Assembly: GCF_018617485.1 (NCBI RefSeq)
Contig: NZ_JACSKH010000001.1
Span: 806,001 to 870,000 of the forward strand
Length of the DNA stretch: 64,000 nt
Source of the DNA: Exiguobacterium sp. s124
Lineage (GTDB): Bacteria > Bacillota > Bacilli > Exiguobacteriales > Exiguobacteriaceae
Direction: 5' to 3'
The notes under the pieces: model-generated
Told to the model about the DNA's origin: nothing
The model's input: the letters and a program-made list of their open reading frames with translations, nothing else
The model's database searches: none
Shown here: positions 25,454-34,383 of the stretch, in pieces
Layout of the letters: every line of letters begins with the position of its first letter
Position numbering within the stretch: the stretch's first letter is position 1
Translations under genes and position numbers: made by a program

Positions 25454-26082
25454 CGCGACATCTCCGGACCGAGTACATCATAACCTTCACGTTTCAAGCG
25501 TTCGATGATTCGGAGTGGGTTCATCGTCTGGACACGGAATGAGATGATACGTTTATACGGATCGCTCGTCGGATGAACGAAGACGTTGATGATATTGACG
25601 TTCGTTTTGGCGAGGAGTCGGGTCACTTTTTCGAGTGTGCCGGTCGTATTTTCGACGAGAATCTCGATTTGCGAACTCGGTTCGAGTGCTCCGGTCAATT
25701 GTACGAAATAACGCAATAAATCGGTCTCCGTCAACACACCGACGAGTTTCCCTTGTTCGACGATTGGGAGACAGGTTAGTCGGTTTTCATAAAATAACGC
25801 AGCTGCATCTTCAAAGAAATCAAAAGGATGCGCGGTCGGTACCTCGGACCGCATGATACTCGATACAGGATTTTGAAAGTCCGCATTTTCACTTTCTGGA
25901 TGAAAGACGCTCGTCGCGCCACTCATCTCGAATTGCCCGACAATCCCAACGACTTGTCGAGCAGGATTTGTCACAATCAAATGTCGGACACGATGTTCAC
26001 GCATCAATTTTGCGGCATGGGCAATCGTATTGGTCGGTTGAATCGTCACGACATGTCGATTCATCATCTGTTCGATTAACAT
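25450..26082 (-). CDS. acuB: AcuB, CBS and ACT domain protein
   Basis: A 210-residue protein with two CBS domains (about 1-130; MMNRHVVTIQPTNTI, LTCLPIVEQGKLVGVLTE) and a C-terminal ACT domain (about 140-205; EILVENTTGTLEKVTRLL). CBS pairs bind adenine nucleotides. The role in the acu system is not settled; it is probably a regulatory sensor. Middle gene of acuABC, 12 bases after acuA. Confidence 0.93.
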   Translation of the reverse strand: MLIEQMMNRHVVTIQPTNTIAHAAKLMREHRVRHLIVTNPARQVVGIVGQFEMSGATSVFHPESENADFQNPVSSIMRSEVPTAHPFDFFEDAAALFYENRLTCLPIVEQGKLVGVLTETDLLRYFVQLTGALEPSSQIEILVENTTGTLEKVTRLLAKTNVNIINVFVHPTSDPYKRIISFRVQTMNPLRIIERLKREGYDVLGPEMSR

Positions 26083-26094
26083 GAAATCCCCTCC

Positions 26095-26724
26095 TTAGTC
26101 GTACATAAATCGTCGGCGAAGACGAAGTGAATCAAAATGGTCGATTGATTCTTGGCGCACGTTTTTTCCGATGCGAGCCATTAAACAGTTGGCAGGATGA
26201 GAGGCAATTTCAGGATCGTCTGTCGGGAAGAAAACAAGTCCACCGTGATTCATCATCTTCTCCATGACTTTGCGATAATCCCAAATCGAGAGTCCGCTAC
26301 CCTTCAAGTCCCAGTGCCAATAATATTCGGTCGTCAAAATTAAAAAGTCATCCATATGTGGGTCCATCATCGATACTTCGAGTAATTGTTTCCCGATTCG
26401 TTGACCACGGAAGCGAGGACTCACCTCGATTGCCCCGAGTTCAATGATGTATGGGTCGTTTCCTTCACTCCAACGCTCATAAGGGTCGGGGTAGAGGAAC
26501 GTCACGTATCCAATCACGAGGTCGTCTTGCCTGGCGACGATGATTCTTCCTTCTTTTAACCCAGCAATATCGACGAGTGCCTCGTGCTGATCTTCCGGTT
26601 CACGAAAAGCTGTCAATCCTTCATCGAGACGATACGTCCGCAACACGTCAGGTGCCACCGGACCGTCAATCGTGACGTCACCTTGTGAGGTCTGCCACAC
26701 TTTTGAATGATATTGTTTTTCCAT
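26095..26724 (-). CDS. acuA: AcuA, GNAT protein acetyltransferase
   Basis: Acetylates and inactivates acetyl-CoA synthetase AcsA. The GNAT fold is visible around ELGAIEVSPRFRGQRIGKQL (about 94-113), the acetyl-CoA pyrophosphate loop being RFRGQRIG. Length 209 is normal. First gene of the operon; the upstream region carries a cre site overlapping a TATAAT that probably is its -10 box. Confidence 0.95.
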   Translation of the reverse strand: MEKQYHSKVWQTSQGDVTIDGPVAPDVLRTYRLDEGLTAFREPEDQHEALVDIAGLKEGRIIVARQDDLVIGYVTFLYPDPYERWSEGNDPYIIELGAIEVSPRFRGQRIGKQLLEVSMMDPHMDDFLILTTEYYWHWDLKGSGLSIWDYRKVMEKMMNHGGLVFFPTDDPEIASHPANCLMARIGKNVRQESIDHFDSLRLRRRFMYD

Positions 26725-26750
26725 AGGGTCACCACCTTTTCCACCTCTTA

Positions 26751-26764
26751 TTATAGCGCTTTCA
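26751..26764 (-). promoter_or_regulatory. cre site (CcpA operator) in the acuA/acsA divergent region
   Basis: On the minus strand TGAAAGCGCTATAA, differing from the cre consensus TGWAARCGYTWWCA at one position. It overlaps TATAAT, the likely acuA -10, so CcpA binding would block acuABC, as known for the B. subtilis acu/acs region. Confidence 0.75.
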
Positions 26765-26805
26765 TCAAGTAGGAATCATCCTGTTTTGATGAAATTGGAA
26801 ATTCA

Positions 26806-26834
26806 TTGATTTGTCATAATTTTAACACTATACT
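26806..26834 (+). promoter_or_regulatory. Sigma-A promoter of acsA
   Basis: TTGATT (26806-26811), 17-base spacer, TATACT (26829-26834), 45 bases before the acsA start. A degenerate cre-like TGAAAGTGGTTATA begins at its 3' edge (26834). Confidence 0.75.
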
Positions 26835-26879
26835 GAAAGTGGTTATACCAATCTTTACAGGGGAGGCGAATCTTTAGCG

Positions 26880-28586
26880 ATGGAAAAATTGAAAGCGTTA
26901 ACAGGGGAACATCAATTAGCGTCGTATGAAGAGGCTTGTCAGTCGTTTGAATGGACACAAGCAGAAGCTTTATTTTCTTGGAACTTGACGGGGAAAGTCA
27001 ATTTGGCGTACGAAGCAATCGATCGCCATGCTGAAAGTGAATTGGCGACAAAAGTGGCATTGCTCTATTTCGATGGGGAGCGGGAAGAGCGCTACACGTA
27101 TGCAGATATGAAGCAAGAGAGTAATCGTTCTGGTAATGTTCTGAAGTCGATTGGTGTGGATAAAGGCGACCGCGTCTTTATCTTTATGCCACGTCAGCCA
27201 GAACTTTATTTTATTTTACTTGGGGCCATCAAGCTCGGTGCGATCGTAGGGCCGTTGTTCGAGGCGTTCATGGAACAGGCGGTACATGATCGCTTGCTCG
27301 ACTCTGAAGCAAAAGTGATCGTGACGACGAAAGAACTGTTGCCACGTGTACCGGTCGACCAGTTGCCACACCTTGAGACGATTTTACTCGTCGGTGATGA
27401 TGTCGAAGAGTCGGGGAAAGTGCTCGACTATCGCAAACTGGCGAACGATGCGACGACAGATCTTGAATTGACATGGGTCGAACGAGAAGACGGTTTGATT
27501 TTACACTATACATCAGGTTCGACAGGGAAGCCAAAAGGGGTTCTTCACGTTCATAACGCCATGATTCAACATATGATGACTGGTAAATGGGTGCTTGACC
27601 TTCAGCCAGACGATATTTACTGGTGCACCGCTGACCCAGGATGGGTGACAGGGACAAGCTATGGTATTTTTGCACCGTTCTTGAACGGGGCGACGAACGT
27701 TATCGTCGGGGGACGATTCAATCCAGAATTTTGGTATTCAGTCATTGAACGATTCGGTGTGACGGTCTGGTATAGTGCACCGACGGCGTTCCGCATGCTT
27801 ATGGGTGCGGGAGATGAGGCGTTTGAAAAGTATGACTTGTCGTCATTGCGTCATATTTTATCGGTCGGAGAGCCGTTGAATCCTGAAGTCATTCGTTGGG
27901 GAAACGAGGCGTTCGACCTCCGAATCCATGATACTTGGTGGATGACAGAAACGGGTGCGATGATGATTTGTAACTACCCGACGATGGACATCAAACCTGG
28001 TTCAATGGGGAAACCGATCCCAGGATGCGAAGCTGCCATTTTAGACGACCGTGGTCAACCACTTCCACCGCACCGAATGGGGAACTTGGCACTCAAAACG
28101 CCTTGGCCATCGATGATGCGGAAGATTTGGAAGAATGATGCGAAGTATGAGAGCTATTTCTGGGGAGATTGGTACGTATCTGGCGACTCGGCTTACATGG
28201 ATGAAGACGGATACTTCTGGTTCCAAGGACGCGTGGATGACGTCATCATGACGGCTGGAGAACGCGTCGGACCATTTGAAGTAGAAAGTCGACTCGTGGA
28301 ACATCCGGCTGTCGCTGAGGCGGGTGTTATCGGGAAACCGGATCCGATCCGAGGCGAAATCATCAAAGCGTTCATCGCGCTTCGGAAAGGCTATGAGCCA
28401 TCGGATGAATTGAAACAAGAAATTCAGCAATTCGTCAAAGAAGGATTAGCTGCGCATGCGGCACCACGTGAAATCGAATTCAAAGACAAGCTTCCAAAAA
28501 CACGAAGTGGTAAGATCATGCGTCGTGTCTTGAAAGCTTGGGAGTTGAACCTCGAGACAGGTGACCTCTCGACGATGGAAGATTGA
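26880..28586 (+). CDS. acsA: Acetyl-CoA synthetase (AMP-forming)
   Basis: Activates acetate to acetyl-CoA via acetyl-AMP. The 568 residues hold the AMP-binding signature YTSGSTGKPKGV (about 212-223), WWMTETGA, and the C-terminal PKTRSGKIMRRVLK containing the lysine that AcuA acetylates (K in the SGK motif). GGGGAGG lies 13 bases from the ATG, slightly long. Divergent from acuABC. Together with ackA it covers acetate use and excretion. Confidence 0.96.
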   Translation: MEKLKALTGEHQLASYEEACQSFEWTQAEALFSWNLTGKVNLAYEAIDRHAESELATKVALLYFDGEREERYTYADMKQESNRSGNVLKSIGVDKGDRVFIFMPRQPELYFILLGAIKLGAIVGPLFEAFMEQAVHDRLLDSEAKVIVTTKELLPRVPVDQLPHLETILLVGDDVEESGKVLDYRKLANDATTDLELTWVEREDGLILHYTSGSTGKPKGVLHVHNAMIQHMMTGKWVLDLQPDDIYWCTADPGWVTGTSYGIFAPFLNGATNVIVGGRFNPEFWYSVIERFGVTVWYSAPTAFRMLMGAGDEAFEKYDLSSLRHILSVGEPLNPEVIRWGNEAFDLRIHDTWWMTETGAMMICNYPTMDIKPGSMGKPIPGCEAAILDDRGQPLPPHRMGNLALKTPWPSMMRKIWKNDAKYESYFWGDWYVSGDSAYMDEDGYFWFQGRVDDVIMTAGERVGPFEVESRLVEHPAVAEAGVIGKPDPIRGEIIKAFIALRKGYEPSDELKQEIQQFVKEGLAAHAAPREIEFKDKLPKTRSGKIMRRVLKAWELNLETGDLSTMED

Positions 28587-28593
28587 GATATGA

Positions 28594-28624
28594 AAAAGGT
28601 CGACACGCGATGTGTCGACCTTTT
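28594..28624. terminator. Bidirectional terminator between acsA and the PBP gene
   Basis: Perfect 13-bp stem (28594-28606 with 28612-28624, AAAAGGTCGACAC and complement), 5-base loop. Confidence 0.92.
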
Positions 28625-28626
28625 GT

Positions 28627-31140
28627 TTATGCACCGTCCGAATCGGCGTTATCTTCAGCTGGTTGATCGGCTTCTTGTTGAGCTTCTTCTTCAGCTTTCT
28701 TCTTCGCTTCTTCCTCGGCCTTTTTCTTAGCGGCAGCTTCGGCTTCAGCTTTCTTCTTCGCTTCTTCCTCGGCCTTTTTCTTAGCGGCAGTTTCGGCTTC
28801 AGCTTTCTTCTTCGCCTCTTCCTCAGCCTTTTTCTTAGCGGCAGCATCGGCAGCGGCTTCTTGTTTCTTCTCTTCAGCCTCTTCCTTCGCTTCCTCCGCC
28901 TCTCGTTTCTTCTCTTCTTCTTCCTTCTTCTTCTCTTCCTCTTCTTTTTCTTTCTCTTCTACTTTCTTCTTCTCAGAGAATGAACCTGAGTCTTTGAAGT
29001 CTTTCGCTGTAACGCTTGAAGGTTGTTTGAAGCGAGTGCTTGATTTAAATACATCTGGGTTCGAGCTATATGCATTGTTAGCTAGTTGTGCCCACATACC
29101 CTGAGTCCGTTGATAGTAACTTCCATATCCACCACCAACGAATAATTCATGCTCAACGTCATACCCTGTCCAAACGGCTAACGTAACACCTGGGGTTGAA
29201 CCAACAAGATACGAGTCCCTAAACTTTTGAGTGGTACCAGTTTTCCCTATCCAGTCGCCAGGGGCTTTTAGGAACGATTTTGCATATGTTGCAGTACCGG
29301 ATGTATACACATCACGGAGCATATCTACAACGAGATATGCTGTGCGTTCTTCATAAATACGTGTCTTCTTCGCTTTGTGTTTGTAAATGACTTCTCCGTT
29401 ATATTCGATGCTATCAACAATGTAAGGGTCAACATGTTCACCCATGTTTGCAAGCATGGCATAAGCGGATGCAAGATCGCGAAGTTTTACAGAGTTGACG
29501 CCTAATGCCATAGATGGGGCGCTTCTGACTTCGTCTGGAACATCAATTCCCATTTGAATGAGTTTTTCGGTGTTTCGGATAAATGATCCATCTTCTTCGT
29601 AGATCTTAACAGCTGGAACGTTACTCGATATTTTTAGAGCTTCCCTTACAGTCATTGGACCGCGATACGGTGGATTGTCATAATAGTTCTGAATAACTTT
29701 TGTATTAGGATTCGCACCATTTTTATATTTATATTCTTCATCAATAACGACAGTCTCAGGAGTTACAAGACCTTTTTCAATGGCATTCGGATATACCAAA
29801 ATGGATTTAGCAGTCGACCCGATCTGTCGCTCCATCTTATACGCGCGGTTGAAGTCATCTGCTTTTCCATTTACATAACGGCCACCGACAAAACCGAGGA
29901 TTTTACCAGTTTTGTTTTCGAGCATAATAGCAGCTGTTTGTTCGGGTCCTTTTTCAGGGTCCTTCACATTGTTTGGACCAAAGTTCCCATCATTTTTAGC
30001 GGGTTTTTGCATAGCTTCATAAATACCTTTATCTAGCGTCAAATTGATGTTGTAGCCGCCTTGACGTAGGGCGTTGTGCGCACGACGAGCATACGTACTA
30101 AGTACTTCATTCCGATCATCCGTACTTAATTCATTAATGTCGACTTTATCTTGTTCCAATAAATAGTCCCTTACAATAGAAAGAGATTCTTCTTCCGCCC
30201 ACTGCACGACATACGGATACTTATCCCGTGGCTTCGACTGCGTCTTCATGAAGTCTTGCGTAATGTCGTAGTTATACGCTGCGTCATACTCTTCTTGCGT
30301 AATTTTCCCAGCGACGTACATCCGGTTCAAGACGGTCTTCATTCGGTTGACCGCACCTGACACATCTTCTTTAATGACTCCACCTTGATAGTAAGGCGTA
30401 TAGAAGAACGGGTTTTTTGGAATACCTGCTAAAAATGCTGCTTGTGGAAGCGTCAATTTCTCAGCAGAAGTGTTGAAGACACCGTTCGCAGCGGCTTCGA
30501 TTCCTGAAATGTTGCGTCCCATCGAGTTACGACCGAATGAGACGACGTTCAAGTAGGCATTTAAAATTTCATCTTTATCCATCGCTTTTTCAAGGCGGAG
30601 GGCAAGTAAAATTTCTTTTGCTTTCCGTTCGAACGATACCTCGTTCGTCAGCATTTGGTTTTTGATCAATTGTTGCGTCAAGGTCGAACCACCAGTACGA
30701 TCCTCTGACCCTGTCGCTTCTTGTAAGATCGCGCGTAGTGTTGCTTTTGGCACGACTCCGTCGTGTTCATAGAACTCGACATCCTCTGTCGCGAGAAGTG
30801 CGTCGACAACGAACGGTGATACTTTTTCCATTGGGATTGGAACTCGGACTTCATCGGTCGTGTAGTTCCCGATTCGTTCTCCGCTCCCAAAATATATATT
30901 CGACGTCGACGTATACGTATTAATTTGTGACGTCATCGTTTTATAGGCAGGGGTCGGCATATCTTTAACAAGGGATGCGAAATATCCGACACCGATTCCG
31001 GCACCTAAAAATCCGATTAGTACAACAGAAATGATGGTGAGGAGTAAGACGTTCCACGACACATCATAAATCACATTGGCATAACGACGTGTTTTCATGG
31101 ACGTCGGATTATTCCATAAGTCTTGAATCTTCTGCAGCAT
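28627..31140 (-). CDS. Class A penicillin-binding protein (PBP1A family) with long charged tail
   Basis: Bifunctional peptidoglycan glycosyltransferase and transpeptidase. The 837 residues comprise a cytoplasmic start, one transmembrane helix (about 30-55), GT51 domain with ATEDVEFYEHDGV (catalytic Glu, about 116-128) and GGSTLTQQLIKN, then the transpeptidase with GSTAKS (Ser-x-x-Lys, about 438), SSN (about 507) and KTGTT (about 630). From about residue 720 the protein becomes a Lys/Glu/Ala helix-forming tail with 18-residue repeats and ends in an acidic tip. The tail is much longer than in typical members. AAGGAGG precedes the start. It lies divergent from tyrS. Confidence 0.95.
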   Translation of the reverse strand: MLQKIQDLWNNPTSMKTRRYANVIYDVSWNVLLLTIISVVLIGFLGAGIGVGYFASLVKDMPTPAYKTMTSQINTYTSTSNIYFGSGERIGNYTTDEVRVPIPMEKVSPFVVDALLATEDVEFYEHDGVVPKATLRAILQEATGSEDRTGGSTLTQQLIKNQMLTNEVSFERKAKEILLALRLEKAMDKDEILNAYLNVVSFGRNSMGRNISGIEAAANGVFNTSAEKLTLPQAAFLAGIPKNPFFYTPYYQGGVIKEDVSGAVNRMKTVLNRMYVAGKITQEEYDAAYNYDITQDFMKTQSKPRDKYPYVVQWAEEESLSIVRDYLLEQDKVDINELSTDDRNEVLSTYARRAHNALRQGGYNINLTLDKGIYEAMQKPAKNDGNFGPNNVKDPEKGPEQTAAIMLENKTGKILGFVGGRYVNGKADDFNRAYKMERQIGSTAKSILVYPNAIEKGLVTPETVVIDEEYKYKNGANPNTKVIQNYYDNPPYRGPMTVREALKISSNVPAVKIYEEDGSFIRNTEKLIQMGIDVPDEVRSAPSMALGVNSVKLRDLASAYAMLANMGEHVDPYIVDSIEYNGEVIYKHKAKKTRIYEERTAYLVVDMLRDVYTSGTATYAKSFLKAPGDWIGKTGTTQKFRDSYLVGSTPGVTLAVWTGYDVEHELFVGGGYGSYYQRTQGMWAQLANNAYSSNPDVFKSSTRFKQPSSVTAKDFKDSGSFSEKKKVEEKEKEEEEKKKEEEEKKREAEEAKEEAEEKKQEAAADAAAKKKAEEEAKKKAEAETAAKKKAEEEAKKKAEAEAAAKKKAEEEAKKKAEEEAQQEADQPAEDNADSDGA
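28691..28852 (-). repeat. Three tandem 54-bp repeats encoding the PBP tail
   Basis: Units begin at 28691, 28745 and 28799 (period exactly 54 bp, 18 codons), nearly identical at nucleotide level with a few substitutions, most in the third. Each encodes a block of the type AEAEAAAKKKAEEEAKKK. In-frame slippage would alter tail length without breaking the gene. Confidence 0.92.
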
Positions 31141-31258
31141 GACAGCCTCCTTAATATGGTGTAAAACTATTTTAGACAGTAATATATTCGATTATAGCAC
31201 AATTTCAATCTACACCTTATCGTGAAAGGGATGTATCGTGCAAGTTTCGATATGGGAG

Positions 31259-31286
31259 TTGACAAGTTGAAAACGATGCTTATAAA
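31259..31286 (+). promoter_or_regulatory. Promoter of tyrS
   Basis: TTGACA (31259-31264), 16-base spacer, TATAAA (31281-31286), ahead of the T-box leader. Confidence 0.7.
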
Positions 31287-31292
31287 ATGAAT

Positions 31293-31530
31293 AGCATAGT
31301 CAACGATAACATGACGCAGTGAAGAAAGCGAAGTAGTCGGTGGGCCTCTTGTCCAGAAAGCTAGTGGTTGCTGAGAACTAGCCAATGCCAAACGATGAAT
31401 TACACTTTCAGAGCGTGCCTCCGGGCCGGTTCGAGACCGTTATCTCTCGCTCAAGCGGTCGCAAATTGCGACAAGTAGGGTGGTACCGCGGAATCTCCGT
31501 CCCTTCTCATATGAGAAGGGACGTTTTTTT
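31293..31530 (+). promoter_or_regulatory. T-box leader of tyrS (tyrosine, specifier TAC)
   Basis: Tyrosyl-tRNA-sensing transcription attenuator. The T-box core AGGGTGGTACCGCG is at 31477-31490. It is followed by a strong terminator stem (31498-31510 with 31511-31523, CGTCCCTTCTCAT and complement) and seven T. Stem I contains the AG-bulge type GAAGAAAG and a specifier context GAATTACACTTTC in which TAC (31401-31403) is a tyrosine codon. Uncharged tRNA-Tyr would pair with the core and allow read-through into tyrS. Confidence 0.93.
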
Positions 31531-31554
31531 ATGTCAATTGAAGGAGTGGAACAG

Positions 31555-32802
31555 ATGGAACTATTAAAAGATTTAGAGTTTCGAGGGCTTGTCAACCAAA
31601 TGACAGATGAAGAAGGTTTAAAAGAACAACTGAAACAACCAACGACGTTGTACACGGGTTTTGACCCAACGGCAGACTCGCTTCATATCGGGCACTTGCT
31701 CCCGATTTTGACGCTAAAACGTTTCCAGCAAGCAGGCCATCAGGTCATCGCGCTCGTCGGAGGGGCGACGGGTATGATTGGAGACCCGTCTGGTCGTTCG
31801 GATGAACGTTCATTGAACACATTGGATACGGTCAAACTTTTCTCAGATCGCATCAAGGATCAGTTGAGCCGATTCCTTCCACTTGAAGGGGAAAACCCAA
31901 TCACGATTCGCAACAACTACGAATGGACAGAAGAGATGTCAATCATCGACTTCCTCCGCGATATCGGAAAGCACTTCCCGATCAGTTACATGCTTGCGAA
32001 AGATTCGGTCGACTCGCGTATGGAGAACGGGATTTCTTACACAGAATTCTCATACATGTTGCTTCAATCTTACGACTTCCTGAAATTATACGAGACAGAG
32101 AAATGCCGTCTTCAAGTCGGCGGAAGTGACCAATGGGGGAACATTACGGCAGGTCTTGAATTGATTCGTCGTTTTGGTCATTCAGAAAAAGCGTTCGGTC
32201 TTACGGTTCCGCTTGTCACAAAGTCGGACGGACAAAAGTTCGGGAAGACGGCTGGCGGTGCGGTTTGGTTAGACGCTGACAAGACGTCACCATACGAGTT
32301 CTACCAGTTTTGGATCAACGTCGACGATGCGGATGTCATCAAGTTCATCAAATACTTCACGTTCATGTCGCATGAAGAGATTGAAGCGCTAGCGGCTGAA
32401 GTGGCAGAAGCGCCTGAGAAACGCGTGGCACAGCGCCGTCTTGCAGAAGAAATGACGAAACTCGTCCACGGAGAAGCGGGACTTGAGCAAGCGGAACGCA
32501 TCACGAAAGCGTTCTTTAGCGGAGATTTGACTTCGCTTAAACCAGAAGACATGGAAGACGCATTTAAAGGAATGCCACAATTCGAACTCGACGGAGAGCG
32601 CAATATTGTCGACCTCCTCGTCGAAGCGAAAATCTCACCATCGAAACGTCAAGCACGTGAAGACGTGACGAACGGAGCGATTTACTTGAACGGTGAACGT
32701 GAACAAGCGCTCGATAAAGTCGTGACACGCGAAGACACGCTCGGTGAATTTACAATCATTCGTCGCGGTAAGAAGAAATACTTTGTGATTCGTCACGTAT
32801 GA
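31555..32802 (+). CDS. tyrS: Tyrosyl-tRNA synthetase
   Basis: Charges tRNA-Tyr. The 415 residues carry the class I signature SLHIGH (HIGH at 44-47), KFGKT as the KMSKS equivalent (about 225), and a C-terminal S4-like RNA-binding domain (about 345-412). This is the TyrS form used by Bacillus. The start at 31555 has AAGGAG 8 bases upstream; the ATG at 31531 sits in the terminator T run without a ribosome site. Controlled by the T-box leader; own terminator at 32808. Confidence 0.97.
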   Translation: MELLKDLEFRGLVNQMTDEEGLKEQLKQPTTLYTGFDPTADSLHIGHLLPILTLKRFQQAGHQVIALVGGATGMIGDPSGRSDERSLNTLDTVKLFSDRIKDQLSRFLPLEGENPITIRNNYEWTEEMSIIDFLRDIGKHFPISYMLAKDSVDSRMENGISYTEFSYMLLQSYDFLKLYETEKCRLQVGGSDQWGNITAGLELIRRFGHSEKAFGLTVPLVTKSDGQKFGKTAGGAVWLDADKTSPYEFYQFWINVDDADVIKFIKYFTFMSHEEIEALAAEVAEAPEKRVAQRRLAEEMTKLVHGEAGLEQAERITKAFFSGDLTSLKPEDMEDAFKGMPQFELDGERNIVDLLVEAKISPSKRQAREDVTNGAIYLNGEREQALDKVVTREDTLGEFTIIRRGKKKYFVIRHV

Positions 32803-32807
32803 TGACT

Positions 32808-32845
32808 ACGTCCGTTCCTCATTTGTTGAGGAATGGACGTTTTTT
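32808..32845 (+). terminator. Terminator of tyrS
   Basis: 14-bp stem with one G-T type mismatch (32808-32821 with 32827-32840), loop TTTGT, T run. Confidence 0.92.
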
Positions 32846-32899
32846 GATGCATGCCGAGCAGGCTGAATTTGATAAAATGGAGAAAGAGGAGGGCTAAAG

Positions 32900-33526
32900 A
32901 TGGAAATCGAAGAATTTTTCGGCGATCAATTCCAGCAATGGCGCGAGCACTTCCGCTATTACGAAATGGCAATCACGGAGCTCGAGAGCGACCTTGGAAT
33001 CATCGACTTGGATTGGCAGACGAGGCTCGGTTATTCACCGATTGAACACGTGAAGACGAGAATGAAGACGTTACCGTCCATCGTGCGCAAAATGAAGCGA
33101 AAAGATTTACCTTTAGAGGTTTCTGCACTTTGGGAACATGTACACGATGTGGCAGGAATCCGAATTGTCACGAGCTTCCGTGATGATATTTATGAGATTT
33201 TGAGACATTTAGAGGCGCGAGATGATTTAGACATCATCGAAGTCAAAGATTATATCGAACATCCGAAGCCGAGCGGGTATCGGAGTTTACATCTGATTGT
33301 GAAGACGAAAGTCTATTTGGCGGAACGAATCATCTGGGTACCAGCTGAGATTCAAATACGCACGCTCGCCATGGATTTTTGGGCAGCGACGGAACATAAG
33401 CTTCAATATAAATACCAGCATGACGTACCGGAATCATCTAAAGAAGAGTTAATAGAGGCAGCACTTATGGCAGATGCCCTCGATACACAGATGGGACGCA
33501 TTCGACATGAGATATTAAAGAAATAA
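32900..33526 (+). CDS. relP: Small alarmone synthetase, RelP/YwaC-like
   Basis: Single-domain (p)ppGpp synthetase of 208 residues without hydrolase or ACT/TGS domains. The RelA/SpoT synthetase motifs are VAGIRIVTSF (about 84-93), KPSGYRSLHLIV (about 122-133) with the conserved Tyr and Arg, and EIQIRTLAMDFWA (about 151-163). The stretch EHVKTRMK and VKDYIEHPKPSGYRS look closer to RelP (YwaC, SAS2) than to RelQ (YjbM), from memory. In B. subtilis these genes lie elsewhere, so its place between tyrS and rpsD is a local rearrangement. AGGAGGG is the ribosome site. Confidence 0.88.
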   Translation: MEIEEFFGDQFQQWREHFRYYEMAITELESDLGIIDLDWQTRLGYSPIEHVKTRMKTLPSIVRKMKRKDLPLEVSALWEHVHDVAGIRIVTSFRDDIYEILRHLEARDDLDIIEVKDYIEHPKPSGYRSLHLIVKTKVYLAERIIWVPAEIQIRTLAMDFWAATEHKLQYKYQHDVPESSKEELIEAALMADALDTQMGRIRHEILKK

Positions 33527-33553
33527 AAAAATCCCCTTCGGAAGAAGGGGATT
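33524..33553 (-). terminator. Terminator of rpsD
   Basis: Perfect 10-bp stem AATCCCCTTC / GAAGGGGATT, GGAA-type tetraloop, T run on the minus strand (A run on plus). It may also end relP transcription. Confidence 0.9.
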
Positions 33554-33560
33554 AAAAGCA

Positions 33561-34160
33561 TTAACGTGAGTAGTACTCGACGATCAATTGCTCTTTGATT
33601 TGGTCGTTGAGTTCAGCGCGTTCTGGGAGACGTACGAATGTACCTTCGAGTTTCTCAGCGTCAAACGATACGAAGTCTTTTGTAGCTGGTGCTACTTCAA
33701 GAGCTTCAGCGATTGCTTTAACGTTTTTCGACTTTTCGCGAACTGCGATAACTTGACCTGGTTTTACGCGGTAAGACGCGATGTCTACGCGTGATCCGTC
33801 AACTGTGATGTGACCGTGGTTGACGAGTTGGCGTGCTCCACGACGTGTGCGAGCGAGACCGAAACGGTAAACGAGGTTGTCAAGGCGTGATTCGAGCAAG
33901 AACATGAAGTTCTCACCGTGGATGCCTGGCATTTTACCAGCATCGTTGAAGATGCGGCGGAATTGCTTCTCGTTCACTCCGTACATGTGACGAAGTGCTT
34001 GCTTCGCTTGAAGCTGAAGACCGTATTCTGAGATTTTCTTACGACCATTTCCATGTTGACCTGGTGCGTAAGGACGTTTTACTAATTCTTTACCCGTTTC
34101 GCTAAGCGAGATGCCTAAGCGACGCGAGAGTTTCCAAGCTGGACCTGTGTAACGAGCCAT
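33561..34160 (-). CDS. rpsD: 30S ribosomal protein S4
   Basis: Primary 16S rRNA-binding protein that nucleates 30S assembly and represses its own synthesis. The 199 residues begin [20 protein letters not shown] and lack the N-terminal zinc cysteines, the zinc-independent form. The S4 RNA-binding domain follows at about 90-155 ([20 protein letters not shown]). Monocistronic, with a long structured leader (34161-34347), its own promoter and terminator. Confidence 0.98.
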   Translation of the reverse strand: MARYTGPAWKLSRRLGISLSETGKELVKRPYAPGQHGNGRKKISEYGLQLQAKQALRHMYGVNEKQFRRIFNDAGKMPGIHGENFMFLLESRLDNLVYRFGLARTRRGARQLVNHGHITVDGSRVDIASYRVKPGQVIAVREKSKNVKAIAEALEVAPATKDFVSFDAEKLEGTFVRLPERAELNDQIKEQLIVEYYSR

Positions 34161-34347
34161 GATTGGACTCCTCCTTGTTGTTCATGTATTTTGCACAAAA
34201 GAACAACGGTGTCAAAGACGAGTAACGCCCCTTTCAAGGTGCAAGCACCTTCACTTGATAGCGAAGCTACGAGATGCCCCTCCGACAAAAGTCGAGGCCC
34301 GAAAGGTGGATACGTTTGTCAATGACTGCTATCGTCATTTCATGCAC
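34161..34347 (-). promoter_or_regulatory. rpsD 5' leader, S4 autoregulatory RNA
   Basis: About 187 bases between the promoter and rpsD, with a ladder of short stems, for example AAGGTGCTTGCACCTT near 34239-34254. Bacillales rpsD leaders are known to bind S4 in a structure mimicking its 16S site and to repress translation. The length, position and folded character fit this; I did not fold it formally. Confidence 0.7.
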
Positions 34348-34354
34348 AAAGATG

Positions 34355-34383
34355 AGTATACGATGAAAGTAATCGCTTGTCAA
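34355..34383 (-). promoter_or_regulatory. Strong sigma-A promoter of rpsD
   Basis: TTGACA (34383-34378), 17-base spacer, TATACT (34360-34355) on the minus strand. The -35 box directly abuts the stop codon of the upstream sulfoxide reductase gene (34384-34386). Confidence 0.88.

Noticed and set aside
28691-28852. CRISPR-like direct repeats
   Set aside because: The repeats are contiguous, have no spacers, and encode an in-frame protein tail.
28612-28983. Plus-strand open frame rich in Leu, Phe and Ser opposite the PBP tail
   Set aside because: It is the antisense of the Lys/Glu/Ala repeat tail; composition is dictated by the PBP codons and no ribosome site is present.
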